Of a DNA stretch of 64,000 nt, positions 1 through 8,296 are shown in pieces; positions within the stretch are counted from its first letter, which is position 1, and the number at the start of each line of letters is the position of its first letter. The notes under the pieces were generated by a model. It was not told the origin of the DNA, made no database searches, and saw only the letters and a program-made list of their open reading frames with translations. Source of the stretch: Kutzneria kofuensis (GTDB lineage Bacteria > Actinomycetota > Actinomycetes > Mycobacteriales > Pseudonocardiaceae); the NCBI RefSeq assembly GCF_014203355.1, contig NZ_JACHIR010000001.1, positions 5,024,038-5,088,037 on the forward strand. Reading direction: 5' to 3'. The translations under genes and the position numbers were made by a program.

Positions 1-172
1 CGACCAGGTCGTCCGCCTCCGCGGTGGACCGGGTCAGCTGGCGCGCGAGGTTGTACGCGGCGCCGACGTGCCGCTCGTACAGCGAGCCGTACGCCTCCGT
101 GTTCCCGCCACGGACCGAATCGATCAGCTCCGCGTCGCTGGGACCAGGCACATCCAGAGGAGCTGTCGCCAC
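1..172 (-). CDS. ECF-type RNA polymerase sigma factor (N-terminal part only)
   Basis: The minus strand from 172 down to the window edge encodes 57 residues of a sigma-70 region 2 protein; the C-terminal part lies outside the window. The start of region 2 is recognisable (SDAELIDSVRGGN followed by EAYGSLYERHVGAAYNLA and the region 2.1/2.2 sequence LTRSTAEADDLV). The GTG start at 172 has the strong ribosome site AAAGGGGG about 4 nt upstream, and an ATG further upstream is out of frame. It is divergent from the next gene. The family directs alternative transcription; the regulon and any anti-sigma partner cannot be seen here. Confidence 0.85.
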   Translation of the reverse strand, partial: MATAPLDVPGPSDAELIDSVRGGNTEAYGSLYERHVGAAYNLARQLTRSTAEADDLV

Positions 173-342
173 CGGTCCCCCTTTCCATCCCTGCTGAGGG
201 GACACAGTGTGACGGAATCGCGTGCCCGACGTCACGTCGGCAACCAATTCGGGTGAGGGGATCCGCGTCATGGTCGCGTTCGCGCACCGTCACAACATCG
301 GGTCGATGGTCGACCCGACCGGAGTAGAGAGGAGCGCGACGA

Positions 343-1143
343 GTGGTTGCGCGGAATGCTGCCTCGTCACTGATCGGCCGACACGATCACCGTGACGCGC
401 TGTGCACACTGCGGGCCCGGTGGCGCTCCGCGAGCCTGGCGTCCGGGTGGCCCTTCCCCAGCGACTGGGCGTTGGCCGAGGTCGACGAGGTGTGCGCGGC
501 AGTGGTGACCGGGGCCGACCTGGTCGAGGTGGTGCCGGCGCTGGGCCGGGCCCGCGCGGCCGCGGGCGCCGGACTGGACGAGACGCTGCTGGATCTCGCC
601 GCGCTGCACGCCGTGCTCACGTCCGAGGAGAGCCTGGTCTCCGCCGACCCCGACGCGACCCCGTCCAAGCTGCTGAGGGCCACCGCGCTGGGGTGGGCCG
701 ACGCCGCCGCCGACCAGCTCGGCACGCGCGAGGCGGTGGACGCCATGACCGGCATGACCACCACCTGCTACCTGCGCACCCGGCTCGGCGAGGTGTACCG
801 CGACGCCGCCGCCGACGACCACGTGCTGATCCTGGTCGGCCTCGACCTGTCCGCGGTGGAGGGCTGGACCCGCTCCGTGGCGATGGTGCTGGTGGCGCAG
901 GTGCTGCGCGAGGTGTTCCCCGGCGGCGAGACCGTGTCGCTGATCGGCCCGTCCGTGGCCGGCGTGCTGGCCCGCCGCGACGGCCGGGTGAACTCCAGAC
1001 TGGCCAGAGTCCGCTGGTTACTCGCCCGACGGCTGACCGTGGACCCGCACCTGCACGAGGTCGGCACTCCGAGCGTGTGGCCGGAGATGCTGCCCGAGTG
1101 CCACCTCGAAGCCTGCGAACTGCTCGCCCACCTGGGCGGCTGA
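343..1143 (+). CDS. degenerate GGDEF-domain-like protein
   Basis: A 266-residue soluble protein. Residues about 130-155 (DAMTGMTTTCYLRTRLGEVY) resemble the DxLTGLxNRRxLxxxL segment that opens GGDEF diguanylate cyclase domains. Further on, where a GGDEF signature should be, the sequence reads FPGGETVSLIG, so the signature is not intact. By family knowledge, such proteins are usually inactive as cyclases and act as binders or regulators. No transmembrane segment or signal peptide is apparent. The GTG start has GGAG eight bases upstream. It stands alone between a divergent sigma factor and a GntR operon. The fold assignment is an inference from short motifs. Confidence 0.6.
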   Translation: MVARNAASSLIGRHDHRDALCTLRARWRSASLASGWPFPSDWALAEVDEVCAAVVTGADLVEVVPALGRARAAAGAGLDETLLDLAALHAVLTSEESLVSADPDATPSKLLRATALGWADAAADQLGTREAVDAMTGMTTTCYLRTRLGEVYRDAAADDHVLILVGLDLSAVEGWTRSVAMVLVAQVLREVFPGGETVSLIGPSVAGVLARRDGRVNSRLARVRWLLARRLTVDPHLHEVGTPSVWPEMLPECHLEACELLAHLGG

Positions 1144-1245
1144 GTCCCCCGCGCGGCCGGGCGTCTGCTCCCTGTCACGTCCGGTCGCGTGGCCCTGTCG
1201 TGCGGGCCGCGCCTCTTCGTCACCCCATGCGCGGCCATGCCGCTC

Positions 1246-1290
1246 TGCCACTTCTTGCCCTGCCACTTCCCGCTCTGTCACTTCCCGCCC
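1246..1290. repeat. three tandem 15-nt pyrimidine-rich repeats
   Basis: Three imperfect copies of TGYCACTTCYYGCYC lie at 1246-1260, 1261-1275 and 1276-1290, inside a C/T-rich stretch that runs on to about 1340. The 1144-1400 gap holds no gene that I can support. Confidence 0.6.
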
Positions 1291-1346
1291 TGCCCTGCCC
1301 GCCTTGCCTCTTGCCACCTGCCCTTTCCTCACTCCGCCCGCCCGGC

Positions 1347-1375
1347 TGTGTGCTAGTGTTCTAGTCGAGTGACAC
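1347..1375 (+). promoter_or_regulatory. promoter/operator region of the gntR-ABC operon
   Basis: CTAG-TGTT-CTAG (1353-1364) forms a small dyad containing a possible -10 (TAGTGT, 1354-1359) about 40 nt before the gntR start. YtrA-type GntR repressors usually bind such a site to autoregulate their ABC operon; that it does so here is inference. Confidence 0.4.
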
Positions 1376-1400
1376 AATTTCGGGCACAAGGGGATACGAC

Positions 1401-1781
1401 GTGGTCGAGTTCCGGGTGGACCGGGGCAGTGGCCTGCCGGCGTACCTCCAGATCGCGCAGCAGGTCCGCGAGGCGCTGCGGCTGGGCTGGCTGGCGCCGG
1501 GCGACCGGCTGCCCGCGGTCCGCGAGGTGGTCGCCACCAGCGGCGTGAATCCGAACACGGTCCTCAAGGCGTACCGCGAGCTGGAGTTCGCCGGGCTGGT
1601 CGAGGCCCGGCAGGGCGCCGGCACGTTCGTCAAGGCCGGTCTCGGCACGGGCGATCGCGCGGCACTGGGCCAGCTCTACCGGGAGTTGGCCGAGTGGCTG
1701 CGCCGGGCACGACTGGCCGGACTGGAGGACGAGGACGTGTACGCCCTGCTGCGTACCGCCCTGGACGGGGAGAAGGAATGA
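1401..1781 (+). CDS. GntR-family (YtrA/YhcF-type) transcriptional regulator
   Basis: A 126-residue repressor with an N-terminal winged helix: QIAQQVREALRLGWLAPGD, then LPAVREVVATSGVNPNTV and YRELEFAGLVEARQGAGTFV are the standard GntR recognition-helix and wing motifs. The short C-terminal tail (residues about 75-126) lacks a ligand domain, which is the YtrA/YhcF subfamily architecture. The GTG start follows AAGGGG. Its stop overlaps the ATG of the ABC ATPase (ATGA), so it is coupled to the transporter genes and most likely represses them. Confidence 0.92.
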   Translation: MVEFRVDRGSGLPAYLQIAQQVREALRLGWLAPGDRLPAVREVVATSGVNPNTVLKAYRELEFAGLVEARQGAGTFVKAGLGTGDRAALGQLYRELAEWLRRARLAGLEDEDVYALLRTALDGEKE

Positions 1782-2614
1782 CCGACGGCCTCGCGCTGGC
1801 CGCCCGCGGGCTCGGCAAGCGCTACCGCAGCACCTGGGCGCTGCGGGACTGCTCGTTCGAGCTGCCCGCGGGCCGTGTGGCGGCGCTGGTCGGCACCAAC
1901 GGCGCCGGCAAGACCACGCTGCTCACGATGATCGCCGGCCTGCTGCAGCCGACCGACGGGGAGGTGCGGCTGCCCGCGACCGGCCGGGTCGCGTTCGTGG
2001 CGCAGGACAAGCCGCTGTACCGCAACTTCACCCCGCTTGACATGCTTCGCCTGGGCGCCAAGCTCAATCGCGAGTGGGACCAGGTGCGCGCGCTGGACTG
2101 GCTGGCCCGGTTCGACGTGCCGCCGGGCCGTCCGTGCGGGCGGCTGTCCGGCGGGCAGCAGGCGCAGGTGGCGTTCGCCGTGGCGATCGGGTCGCGGCCT
2201 TCGTTGCTGGTGCTGGACGAGCCACTGTCCGATTTGGACCCACTGGCCCGGCGCGACGTCGTCAACGAGTTGCTGACCGAGGTCGCGGACACGGGCATGA
2301 CAATGCTGATGTCCACGCACGTGGTCGCCGAGCTGAGCGGCGTCGCGGACCACCTGCTGCTGCTCGCCGACGGCGCGCTGCTGATGTCCGGCGACGTCGA
2401 CGACCTGCTCGCCGAGCACCGCGTCTACACGGGGCCGCGGTCGCTGCAGCCGCCGGTGCCGGGTGAGGTCGTGCAGGCCAGCCATGCCGGCGGCCAGTCC
2501 ACGTTCCTGCTCTGCGGTGACGTTGCGGTGGACGAGCCGTGGACGGTTCGGCCGGCCACGCTGGAGGAGCTGGTGCTGGCCAAGCTGTCCGCGGGTTGGA
2601 CGGTGGCGGCGTGA
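1778..2614 (+). CDS. ABC transporter ATP-binding protein
   Basis: A 278-residue nucleotide-binding subunit. Walker A is GTNGAGKT (residues 39-46), the signature LSGGQ is at 123-127, and Walker B LLVLDEP starts at 143, followed by a D-loop and the switch histidine in STHVVAEL. An in-frame extension upstream exists, but the ATG at 1778 overlaps the gntR stop and fits the family length. It should energise the two downstream permeases. Genes of this layout (GntR, ATPase, paired permeases) are commonly involved in responses to envelope stress or antibiotics; the substrate is unknown. Confidence 0.93.
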   Translation: MTDGLALAARGLGKRYRSTWALRDCSFELPAGRVAALVGTNGAGKTTLLTMIAGLLQPTDGEVRLPATGRVAFVAQDKPLYRNFTPLDMLRLGAKLNREWDQVRALDWLARFDVPPGRPCGRLSGGQQAQVAFAVAIGSRPSLLVLDEPLSDLDPLARRDVVNELLTEVADTGMTMLMSTHVVAELSGVADHLLLLADGALLMSGDVDDLLAEHRVYTGPRSLQPPVPGEVVQASHAGGQSTFLLCGDVAVDEPWTVRPATLEELVLAKLSAGWTVAA

Positions 2615-3477
2615 CCTGGCTGACGTGGCGGATCGAGCGCGGCAAGGTGCTCGTCGGCGCGGCGCTGGTACTGGTCGCCGCGGCTGTGTTGCTGACGATG
2701 AGCGTGAACGGCCCGGTCGCCATGACGAGCGCCCGAGTGGCGGTCACCATCGGGCCGCCGGCCTTTGCCGTTGTCGTAGCGGTGTTCTGGGGCGCGCCGC
2801 TGGTCGCCCGCGAATACGAGCAACGCACATATCTGCTGCTGTGGTCGAGGGAACGCCCGGCGACACGGTGGCTCGCGCTGCGCGTGGCCCACCTGTTGCT
2901 TCCGCTGGTGGCGCTCACGTTCGTGGTGACCATGGTGGCGCAGCTGACGCTCCACCGGATGAACGCCACGACCACCGGCTTCCAACCGGCGCCCGACTAT
3001 GACCTGTGGCCGCCGATGCAGCTCGCGACGGTGCTCGCCGGCTTCGCGCTCGGCGTGCTCGTCGGCGTGCTGGTACGCAATGTCGTGGTGTCGATGGGAA
3101 TCACGCTCGTCGGCTACGCCGCGCTGCGACTGTTCGTCGGCGTGATCGCCCGACCGCACCTGTTGCCGCCGCTGCGGCTGATCGACAAGGTACGGCCGGT
3201 CGGTTCGATGTTCGTGTCGGGTGGATACCTCGACCGTGACGGACAGGAGCTGTCGGTGGCCGCGGTTCAGGCGCTGTGCACCGGGCAGCACCCGGTGGTC
3301 GCCGCGCAGGACCAATGCCTTGTCGCCCACGGCATCGCGCACGCGTACGTCGACATTCAGCCGGTGAGTCGGCTCACGGACCTGCGGCTCGTCGAGTTCG
3401 GCGGCTACGCCGTGCTCGCCGTGGTCCTGTTCGCGGCGGCCTGGCTGATGCTGCGACGGCGGGAGGCCAGCCGATGA
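2611..3477 (+). CDS. ABC transporter permease (first of a paralogous pair)
   Basis: A 288-residue integral membrane protein with about six hydrophobic segments, starting at the GTG that overlaps the ATPase stop (GTGA). It shares distinctive blocks with the next gene: VFWGAPLVAREYEQRTYLL, and near the C-terminal end QCLVAHGIAHAYVD followed by PVSRL. The pair therefore looks like a tandem duplication that forms a heterodimeric channel with the upstream ATPase. It ends in a membrane segment and a basic RRRE tail. Substrate unknown. Confidence 0.85.
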   Translation: MTWLTWRIERGKVLVGAALVLVAAAVLLTMSVNGPVAMTSARVAVTIGPPAFAVVVAVFWGAPLVAREYEQRTYLLLWSRERPATRWLALRVAHLLLPLVALTFVVTMVAQLTLHRMNATTTGFQPAPDYDLWPPMQLATVLAGFALGVLVGVLVRNVVVSMGITLVGYAALRLFVGVIARPHLLPPLRLIDKVRPVGSMFVSGGYLDRDGQELSVAAVQALCTGQHPVVAAQDQCLVAHGIAHAYVDIQPVSRLTDLRLVEFGGYAVLAVVLFAAAWLMLRRREASR

Positions 3478-4385
3478 CCTGGCTCGCCTGGCGTCAGCAC
3501 CGGGCCGCGCTGGTCGGCACCGCCGTCTTCGTGGTCCCGCTGGTGCTGTTGCTGGTGCAGTTCTGGTCGTCGGTGCAGGAGCTCAACGCCGCGTGCGGCG
3601 AGCACGACTGCTGGATCGGCGTGGCCGGCGCGCTCGGGGGCCAGTTGGGGCACATCTCCAGCGCGCTCACCTACGGCCCGCCGGTGCTGGCGGGGTTGGT
3701 CGCCGTGTTCTGGGGCGCGCCGATGCTCTCCCGCGAGTACGAGCAGCGCACCTATCTCGTCGCGTGGGGCCAGGACGTGTCCCCGGGGCGGTGGCTCGGC
3801 AGCCGGGCCGCGCTGCTCACCGGGGCGGCCCTGTTGCTGGCCGTGCCGCTCGCGGCGGTCAGCTGGCTGCTGGTCCGGGCAATGCGGGTGAGCGGCGTGT
3901 GGGGCAACGTCGGCCCGTACCAGACGCTGGAGCTGTGGCCGCCGATCCAGGTCATGCACGCGCTGTTCGGGCTGGCCCTGGGCGCCGCGGTCGGCGTGCT
4001 GCTGCGCCGGACGCTGTTGGCCATGGGCACCACGCTGGCCGTGTTCGTCGCGGTCCGGCTGGCCATCGCGACCACGGTGCTGCGCTGGTTGCCGCCGCAG
4101 CGGTTGGTCACCGCGGTCGGCGAGGCGCCTGCGCTGCCGTCGGGCGCGGCCCAGGTGTCCACCGGCTATCTGGACGGCGCCGGCAACCCGATCACGCCGT
4201 CGGTGGTCTGCGGCGACCGGCAGTGCCTCGCCGAGCACGGCGTCCAGCACGGCTACGTCGACTACCAGCCGTTCGACCGGCTGGCCGCGCTCAAGTGGAC
4301 GGAGGTGATCGCCTACGCGCTGCTGACCCTCGGACTGGCCTGGCTGGCCTGGGCACGAGTGCGGCGCACCACACGGGTAGGCTGA
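3474..4385 (+). CDS. ABC transporter permease (second of a paralogous pair)
   Basis: A 303-residue membrane protein. It starts at the ATG that overlaps the stop of the previous permease (ATGA), so four genes in this operon are translationally coupled. VFWGAPMLSREYEQRTYLV and QCLAEHGVQHGYVD mirror the sister permease. The extracellular loop between the first two membrane segments holds two cysteines (AACGEHDCW). A longer in-frame reading to 3276 overlaps the sister gene and is rejected. Confidence 0.85.
   Translation: MTWLAWRQHRAALVGTAVFVVPLVLLLVQFWSSVQELNAACGEHDCWIGVAGALGGQLGHISSALTYGPPVLAGLVAVFWGAPMLSREYEQRTYLVAWGQDVSPGRWLGSRAALLTGAALLLAVPLAAVSWLLVRAMRVSGVWGNVGPYQTLELWPPIQVMHALFGLALGAAVGVLLRRTLLAMGTTLAVFVAVRLAIATTVLRWLPPQRLVTAVGEAPALPSGAAQVSTGYLDGAGNPITPSVVCGDRQCLAEHGVQHGYVDYQPFDRLAALKWTEVIAYALLTLGLAWLAWARVRRTTRVG
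4378..4383 (+). promoter_or_regulatory. -10 box for purK (leaderless-type)
   Basis: TAGGCT lies 9 nt before the purK GTG and overlaps the first base of the stop codon of the upstream permease. There is no ribosome site before purK, which fits a leaderless mRNA. Confidence 0.5.
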
Positions 4386-4392
4386 CCCAACC

Positions 4393-5586
4393 GTGGACTC
4401 TCGCACCGGTCTTCCCGTCGTCGGCATGGTGGGCGGCGGCCAGCTCGCCAGGATGACGCACCAAGCCGCGATCCCGCTCGGCCAGGCACTGCGTGTGCTC
4501 TCGGTCACGGCGAACGAGCCGGCTCCGCTGGTCACCCCCGAGGTCATGCTCGGCCATCACACCGACCTGCAGGCGCTGCGCGAGTTCGCCGCCGGCTGCG
4601 ACGTGCTCACGTTCGACCACGAGCACGTGCCCACCGAGCACCTGCGCACGCTGGTCGCCGAGGGCGTGAAGGTGTTCCCGGGGCCGGACGCGCTGCTGCA
4701 CGCCCAGGACAAGCTGGTGATGCGCCGCAAGCTGGCCGAGCTGGAGCTGCCGATCCCGCCGTTCGCCGAGGTCAACTCGGTCGGCGACGTGCTCGCCTTC
4801 GGCGCCGCGCACGGTTGGCCGTGCGTGCTCAAGGCGGCCCGCGGCGGCTATGACGGCCGGGGCGTGTGGATGCTCAACCAGCCGCAGAGCGCCCACAACG
4901 TGGTGCCCGAGCTGCTCGAGGCCGGCACACCGCTGCTGGTGGAGCAGTGCGTGCCGATGCGCCGGGAGTTCGCCGCGCTGGTCGCCCGCTCCCCGTTCGG
5001 GCAGGGCGCGACCTGGCCGCTGGTGCAGACCGTGCAGTCCGACGGCATCTGCGTCGAGGTGCTGGCGCCCGCGCCGGACGTGCCCGTCGAGGAGTCCGAG
5101 GCCGCCCAGGAGCTGGCGCTGCGCATCGCCGACGCGCTCGGCGTGGTCGGTGTGCTGGCCGTCGAGCTGTTCGACACCCGGGACGGCGTGATCGTCAACG
5201 AGCTGGCGATGCGCCCGCACAACTCCGGGCACTGGACCATCGAAGGCGCCCGGACCTCGCAGTTCGAGCAGCACCTGCGGGCCGTGCTGGACTACCCGCT
5301 GGGCGCGACCGACAACGTCGCCCCGGCGGTGGTGATGGCCAACGTGCTCGGCGCGTCCGCCACCCCGAAGATGGGCGTCGACGAGCGGCTGCACCACCTG
5401 TTCGCGCGGTTCAAGGACGTGCACGTCCACCTGTACGGCAAGGCCGAGCGGCCGGGCCGCAAGGTCGGGCACGTGACCGTGCTCGGCGACGACATGACCG
5501 AGGCCCGGCGGCGGGCGACGCTGGCCGCCGGCTGGCTCGCCGAGGCCGAGTGGGCCGACGGGTACGACATCCACGGAGGTAAGTAG
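4393..5586 (+). CDS. purK: 5-(carboxyamino)imidazole ribonucleotide synthase
   Basis: A 397-residue ATP-grasp enzyme that carboxylates AIR to N5-CAIR with ATP and bicarbonate in purine synthesis. The N-terminus shows [17 protein letters not shown]; the ATP-grasp core shows [15 protein letters not shown], and the metal/ATP-binding end shows [17 protein letters not shown]. Length is typical. The GTG start lacks a Shine-Dalgarno sequence but sits just after a -10 box. It is 2 nt from purE, with which it forms a two-step pathway unit. Confidence 0.97.
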   Translation: MDSRTGLPVVGMVGGGQLARMTHQAAIPLGQALRVLSVTANEPAPLVTPEVMLGHHTDLQALREFAAGCDVLTFDHEHVPTEHLRTLVAEGVKVFPGPDALLHAQDKLVMRRKLAELELPIPPFAEVNSVGDVLAFGAAHGWPCVLKAARGGYDGRGVWMLNQPQSAHNVVPELLEAGTPLLVEQCVPMRREFAALVARSPFGQGATWPLVQTVQSDGICVEVLAPAPDVPVEESEAAQELALRIADALGVVGVLAVELFDTRDGVIVNELAMRPHNSGHWTIEGARTSQFEQHLRAVLDYPLGATDNVAPAVVMANVLGASATPKMGVDERLHHLFARFKDVHVHLYGKAERPGRKVGHVTVLGDDMTEARRRATLAAGWLAEAEWADGYDIHGGK

Positions 5587-5588
5587 CG

Positions 5589-6095
5589 GTGGCGCTGGTT
5601 GGCGTGATCATGGGCAGTGACTCGGACTGGCCCGTCATGGAGGCCGCCGCGCAGGCGCTCGCCGAGTTCGACGTGCCCTACGAGGTCAGCGTGGTGTCCG
5701 CGCACCGGACGCCGCAGCGCATGCTCGACTACGCCCGTGACGCCGCCGGCCGCGGCCTGCAGGTGATCATCGCCGGCGCCGGCGGGGCCGCCCACCTGCC
5801 CGGCATGGTCGCGTCCGCGACCCCGCTGCCGGTGATCGGCGTGCCGGTGCCGCTGAAGTACCTCGACGGGATGGACTCGCTGCTGTCCATCGTGCAGATG
5901 CCCGCCGGGGTGCCGGTGGCCACCGTCTCGGTGGGTGGCGCGCGCAACGCCGGGCTGCTCGCCGTGCGGATCCTGGCCGCCGCCGACCCCGAGCTCCAGG
6001 CCCGGATGACCAGGTTCCAGGCCGACCTGGAGCAGCTCGTGCTGGAGAAGGACGACGCGCTGCGACGCAAGGCACAGGCGCAGCTAGGTGAATGA
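5589..6095 (+). CDS. purE: N5-CAIR mutase
   Basis: A 168-residue class I PurE that converts N5-CAIR to CAIR. Motifs: [10 protein letters not shown] near the N-terminus, SAHRTPQRM, and [16 protein letters not shown], which carry the substrate-binding residues and the catalytic histidine. The GTG start at 5589 lies directly after the purK stop, with GGAGG at the purK 3' end as ribosome site. Normal length; co-transcribed with purK. Confidence 0.97.
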   Translation: MALVGVIMGSDSDWPVMEAAAQALAEFDVPYEVSVVSAHRTPQRMLDYARDAAGRGLQVIIAGAGGAAHLPGMVASATPLPVIGVPVPLKYLDGMDSLLSIVQMPAGVPVATVSVGGARNAGLLAVRILAAADPELQARMTRFQADLEQLVLEKDDALRRKAQAQLGE

Positions 6096-6111
6096 CCGCT
6101 AACATGCCTGT

Positions 6112-6123
6112 CAGCAACGTTGC
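6112..6123. promoter_or_regulatory. perfect 12-bp palindrome upstream of the acyl-CoA dehydrogenase
   Basis: AGCAACGTTGCT is fully self-complementary and sits 26 nt before the GTG start, in the 54-nt purE/acyl-CoA dehydrogenase gap. It is a plausible operator for a TetR- or FadR-like regulator; this is inference. Confidence 0.35.
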
Positions 6124-6149
6124 TACTCGTTGGTAACAGGAGGCGTGCG

Positions 6150-7313
6150 GTGAACCCCGACTTCGGCACCTATCAGTTGGCCGAGGAGCACGAGGAGCTG
6201 CGGCAGGCGATCCGTGCCCTGGCGGACAAGGAGATCGCGCCGTTCGCGGCCGAGGTCGACGACCAGGAGCGGTTCCCGCGCGAGGCCCTGGACGCGCTGG
6301 TCAAGTCCGGCTTCGCCGCCGTGCACGTGCCCGAGGAGTACGACGGGCAGGGCGCCGACTCGGTCGCCACCTGCATCGTCATCGAGGAGGTCGCGCGGGT
6401 CTGCGCCTCGTCCTCGCTGATCCCGGCCGTGAACAAGCTCGGCACCATGCCGATCATCCTGGCCGCCTCCGACGAGCTGAAGCGGCAGGTGCTGCCCTCG
6501 ATCGCCAGCGGCGAGGCGATGGCCTCGTACGCGCTGAGCGAGCGGGAGGCTGGCAGTGACACCGCGTCCATGAAGACCCGGGCGCGGCGGGACGGCGACA
6601 GCTGGGTGCTCAACGGCACCAAGTGCTGGATCACCAACGCCGGCGAGTCCACCTGGTACACGGTGATGGCCGTGACCGACCCGAACGCCGCCAAGCCGTC
6701 CAACGGCATCTCGGCGTTTGTCGTGCACAAGGACGACCCCGGCTTCTCCGTCGGGGCCAAGGAGCGCAAGCTCGGCATCAAGGGCTCGCCCACGCGGGAG
6801 ATCTACTTCGAGGACTGCACCATTCCCGCCGACCGGATCATCGGCGAGCCCGGCACCGGCCTCAAGACCGCGCTGCGGACCCTCGACCACACCCGTCCCA
6901 CCATCGGCGCCCAGGCCGTGGGCATCGCGCAGGGGGCGCTCGAGGCTGCCATCGCGTACGTCAAGGAGCGCAAGCAGTTCGGCAAGGCCATCGCCGACTT
7001 CCAGGGCGTGCAGTTCATGCTCGCCGACATGGCCATGAAGATCGAGGCCGCCCGGCACATGGTGTACGTCGCCGCCGCCAAGGCCGAGCGGGGTGAGGCC
7101 AACATCGGCTTCATCACCGCCGCGGCCAAGTGCTACGCGTCCGATGTCGCCATGGAGGTCACCACCGACGCCGTGCAGCTCTTCGGCGGCGCCGGCTACA
7201 CCCGGGACTTCCCCGTCGAGCGCATGATGCGCGACGCCAAGATCACTCAGATCTACGAGGGCACCAACCAGATCCAGCGTGTGGTCATGTCCCGCGCCCT
7301 CCTGCGCGGCTGA
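6150..7313 (+). CDS. acyl-CoA dehydrogenase (FadE25-like)
   Basis: A 387-residue flavoenzyme that introduces the alpha-beta double bond in acyl-CoA. It has the FAD/substrate signature ALSEREAGSDTASM, the WITNAGE loop, and the C-terminal QIYEGTNQIQR that carries the catalytic glutamate and the second family signature. The GTG at 6150 has a perfect AGGAGG 6 nt upstream; a reading from 6120 has no ribosome site. It follows purK-purE, the same order as in mycobacteria, and ends at a strong hairpin. Confidence 0.95.
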   Translation: MNPDFGTYQLAEEHEELRQAIRALADKEIAPFAAEVDDQERFPREALDALVKSGFAAVHVPEEYDGQGADSVATCIVIEEVARVCASSSLIPAVNKLGTMPIILAASDELKRQVLPSIASGEAMASYALSEREAGSDTASMKTRARRDGDSWVLNGTKCWITNAGESTWYTVMAVTDPNAAKPSNGISAFVVHKDDPGFSVGAKERKLGIKGSPTREIYFEDCTIPADRIIGEPGTGLKTALRTLDHTRPTIGAQAVGIAQGALEAAIAYVKERKQFGKAIADFQGVQFMLADMAMKIEAARHMVYVAAAKAERGEANIGFITAAAKCYASDVAMEVTTDAVQLFGGAGYTRDFPVERMMRDAKITQIYEGTNQIQRVVMSRALLRG

Positions 7314-7331
7314 CGCGGCATCCAGTCGTGG

Positions 7332-7363
7332 CGCCTGCCCGGTCCCGGACGACCGGGTAGGCG
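7332..7363. terminator. hairpin terminator between convergent genes
   Basis: Arms 7332-7344 and 7351-7363 form a 13-bp stem (one G-U pair) with a 6-nt loop. It can serve the dehydrogenase and, in reverse, the lipoprotein gene. The rest of the 7314-7457 gap is featureless. Confidence 0.75.
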
Positions 7364-7457
7364 TCGCTTCACCGCCAGGGGCCCATCGCCCGTCGGATGA
7401 GCACCCGGCCGCTAACCGTCAGACCGACCGCCAGCGGCAGTGGCCCCACGAGCACTG

Positions 7458-8078
7458 TCAGAAACTCCACTCCCAGCCGCTGTTGTCGACCAGCATCGGC
7501 GGCCGGTACTCCAGGATTCCGTGGGTGTTCCTGCTGTCCAGGACGACCTTGCCGACGTATACCGAGCCCGCGCCCAATGGTTGACTCGGGAATTGCTCGC
7601 GGTCTGACAGACACCCAAACGCGGCGGTACTTGTCAGGTTGGTCTCCGTGACGCCGTCGGGGCCGACGACGGCGAAGTCGGTCGGTGCAACTATCAGGAA
7701 CAACGTCTTGTCCATGGTGACGCTGGTCTTCACGGTCATCGACAACACCACGAAGTGACCGTTCTGCGGTTTTCTTGCGAACTCGGACGTGCATTTGTCG
7801 TCCACAGCGATCGCGTCCACAGTGAAGCTCAGGTCGGGATTAGTCGCATCGTCACCAATGGCCGCCACCTGTCCGATCGCCTTCGGTATCAGGCCCCGCG
7901 GCGAGAGGCTGGACGTGATCTTCTTGGTCGCGCTCGTGGATGTGACCGTCGGGGGCGGCGCGACCGATGCGTCATGCGGCGTGGCCTGTCCTACGACCGG
8001 GAAACCGCATGCGGCAAGAAAGACCGAGCCAATGGCCAGCAGGGTCAGAGTCCGTGGTGTGCTTGTCTTGATCGACAT
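7458..8078 (-). CDS. DUF4352-type secreted lipoprotein
   Basis: A 206-residue protein with a basic N-terminus, a hydrophobic stretch and the lipobox LAAC (Cys24), so it should be lipidated and anchored outside the membrane. After a Thr/Ser/Pro-rich linker, residues about 85-200 have the layout of DUF4352/immunoglobulin-like domains: DLSFTVDAIAV, GHFVVLSMTVKT and the late VGKVVLD segment. Function unknown. The ATG lies 53 nt after a small possible ORF and may share its transcript. Confidence 0.75.
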   Translation of the reverse strand: MSIKTSTPRTLTLLAIGSVFLAACGFPVVGQATPHDASVAPPPTVTSTSATKKITSSLSPRGLIPKAIGQVAAIGDDATNPDLSFTVDAIAVDDKCTSEFARKPQNGHFVVLSMTVKTSVTMDKTLFLIVAPTDFAVVGPDGVTETNLTSTAAFGCLSDREQFPSQPLGAGSVYVGKVVLDSRNTHGILEYRPPMLVDNSGWEWSF

Positions 8079-8128
8079 GGCAACTCGCAGCCGTCTCGAG
8101 TGATGAAGCTAGTCCGCCCTTCGTGAGT

Positions 8129-8257
8129 TCATGGCTGTCCGTTACGCATCGTGATCACATCTCCACCTTGGACGGTGCTCGTGGGGGCGATGCTGGGCAG
8201 GTCGAACAGATGCGGTAGGCGTTCGGCGAGCTGGCCTGGTTGCTGATGGCCGGCCAT
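8129..8257 (-). CDS. possible 42-residue small protein
   Basis: The frame starting at the ATG at 8257 reads MAGHQQPGQLAERLPHLFDL and continues with a composed, non-repetitive sequence to a TGA at 8129-8131. It lies 39 nt after the end of the frameshifted DUF2550-like gene and 50 nt before the lipoprotein gene, all on the minus strand. No clear ribosome site precedes it. I do not recognise it. It may be real, or a remnant of a longer gene. Confidence 0.3.
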   Translation of the reverse strand: MAGHQQPGQLAERLPHLFDLPSIAPTSTVQGGDVITMRNGQP

Positions 8258-8296
8258 GTTTTCTACCCGTTCGTTCTGCGCCGCGGCCGTCCTGTT

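Noticed and set aside
68-256. Short plus-strand ORF at the window start
   Set aside because: It is antisense to the sigma factor N-terminus and its translation is Arg-rich without a motif.
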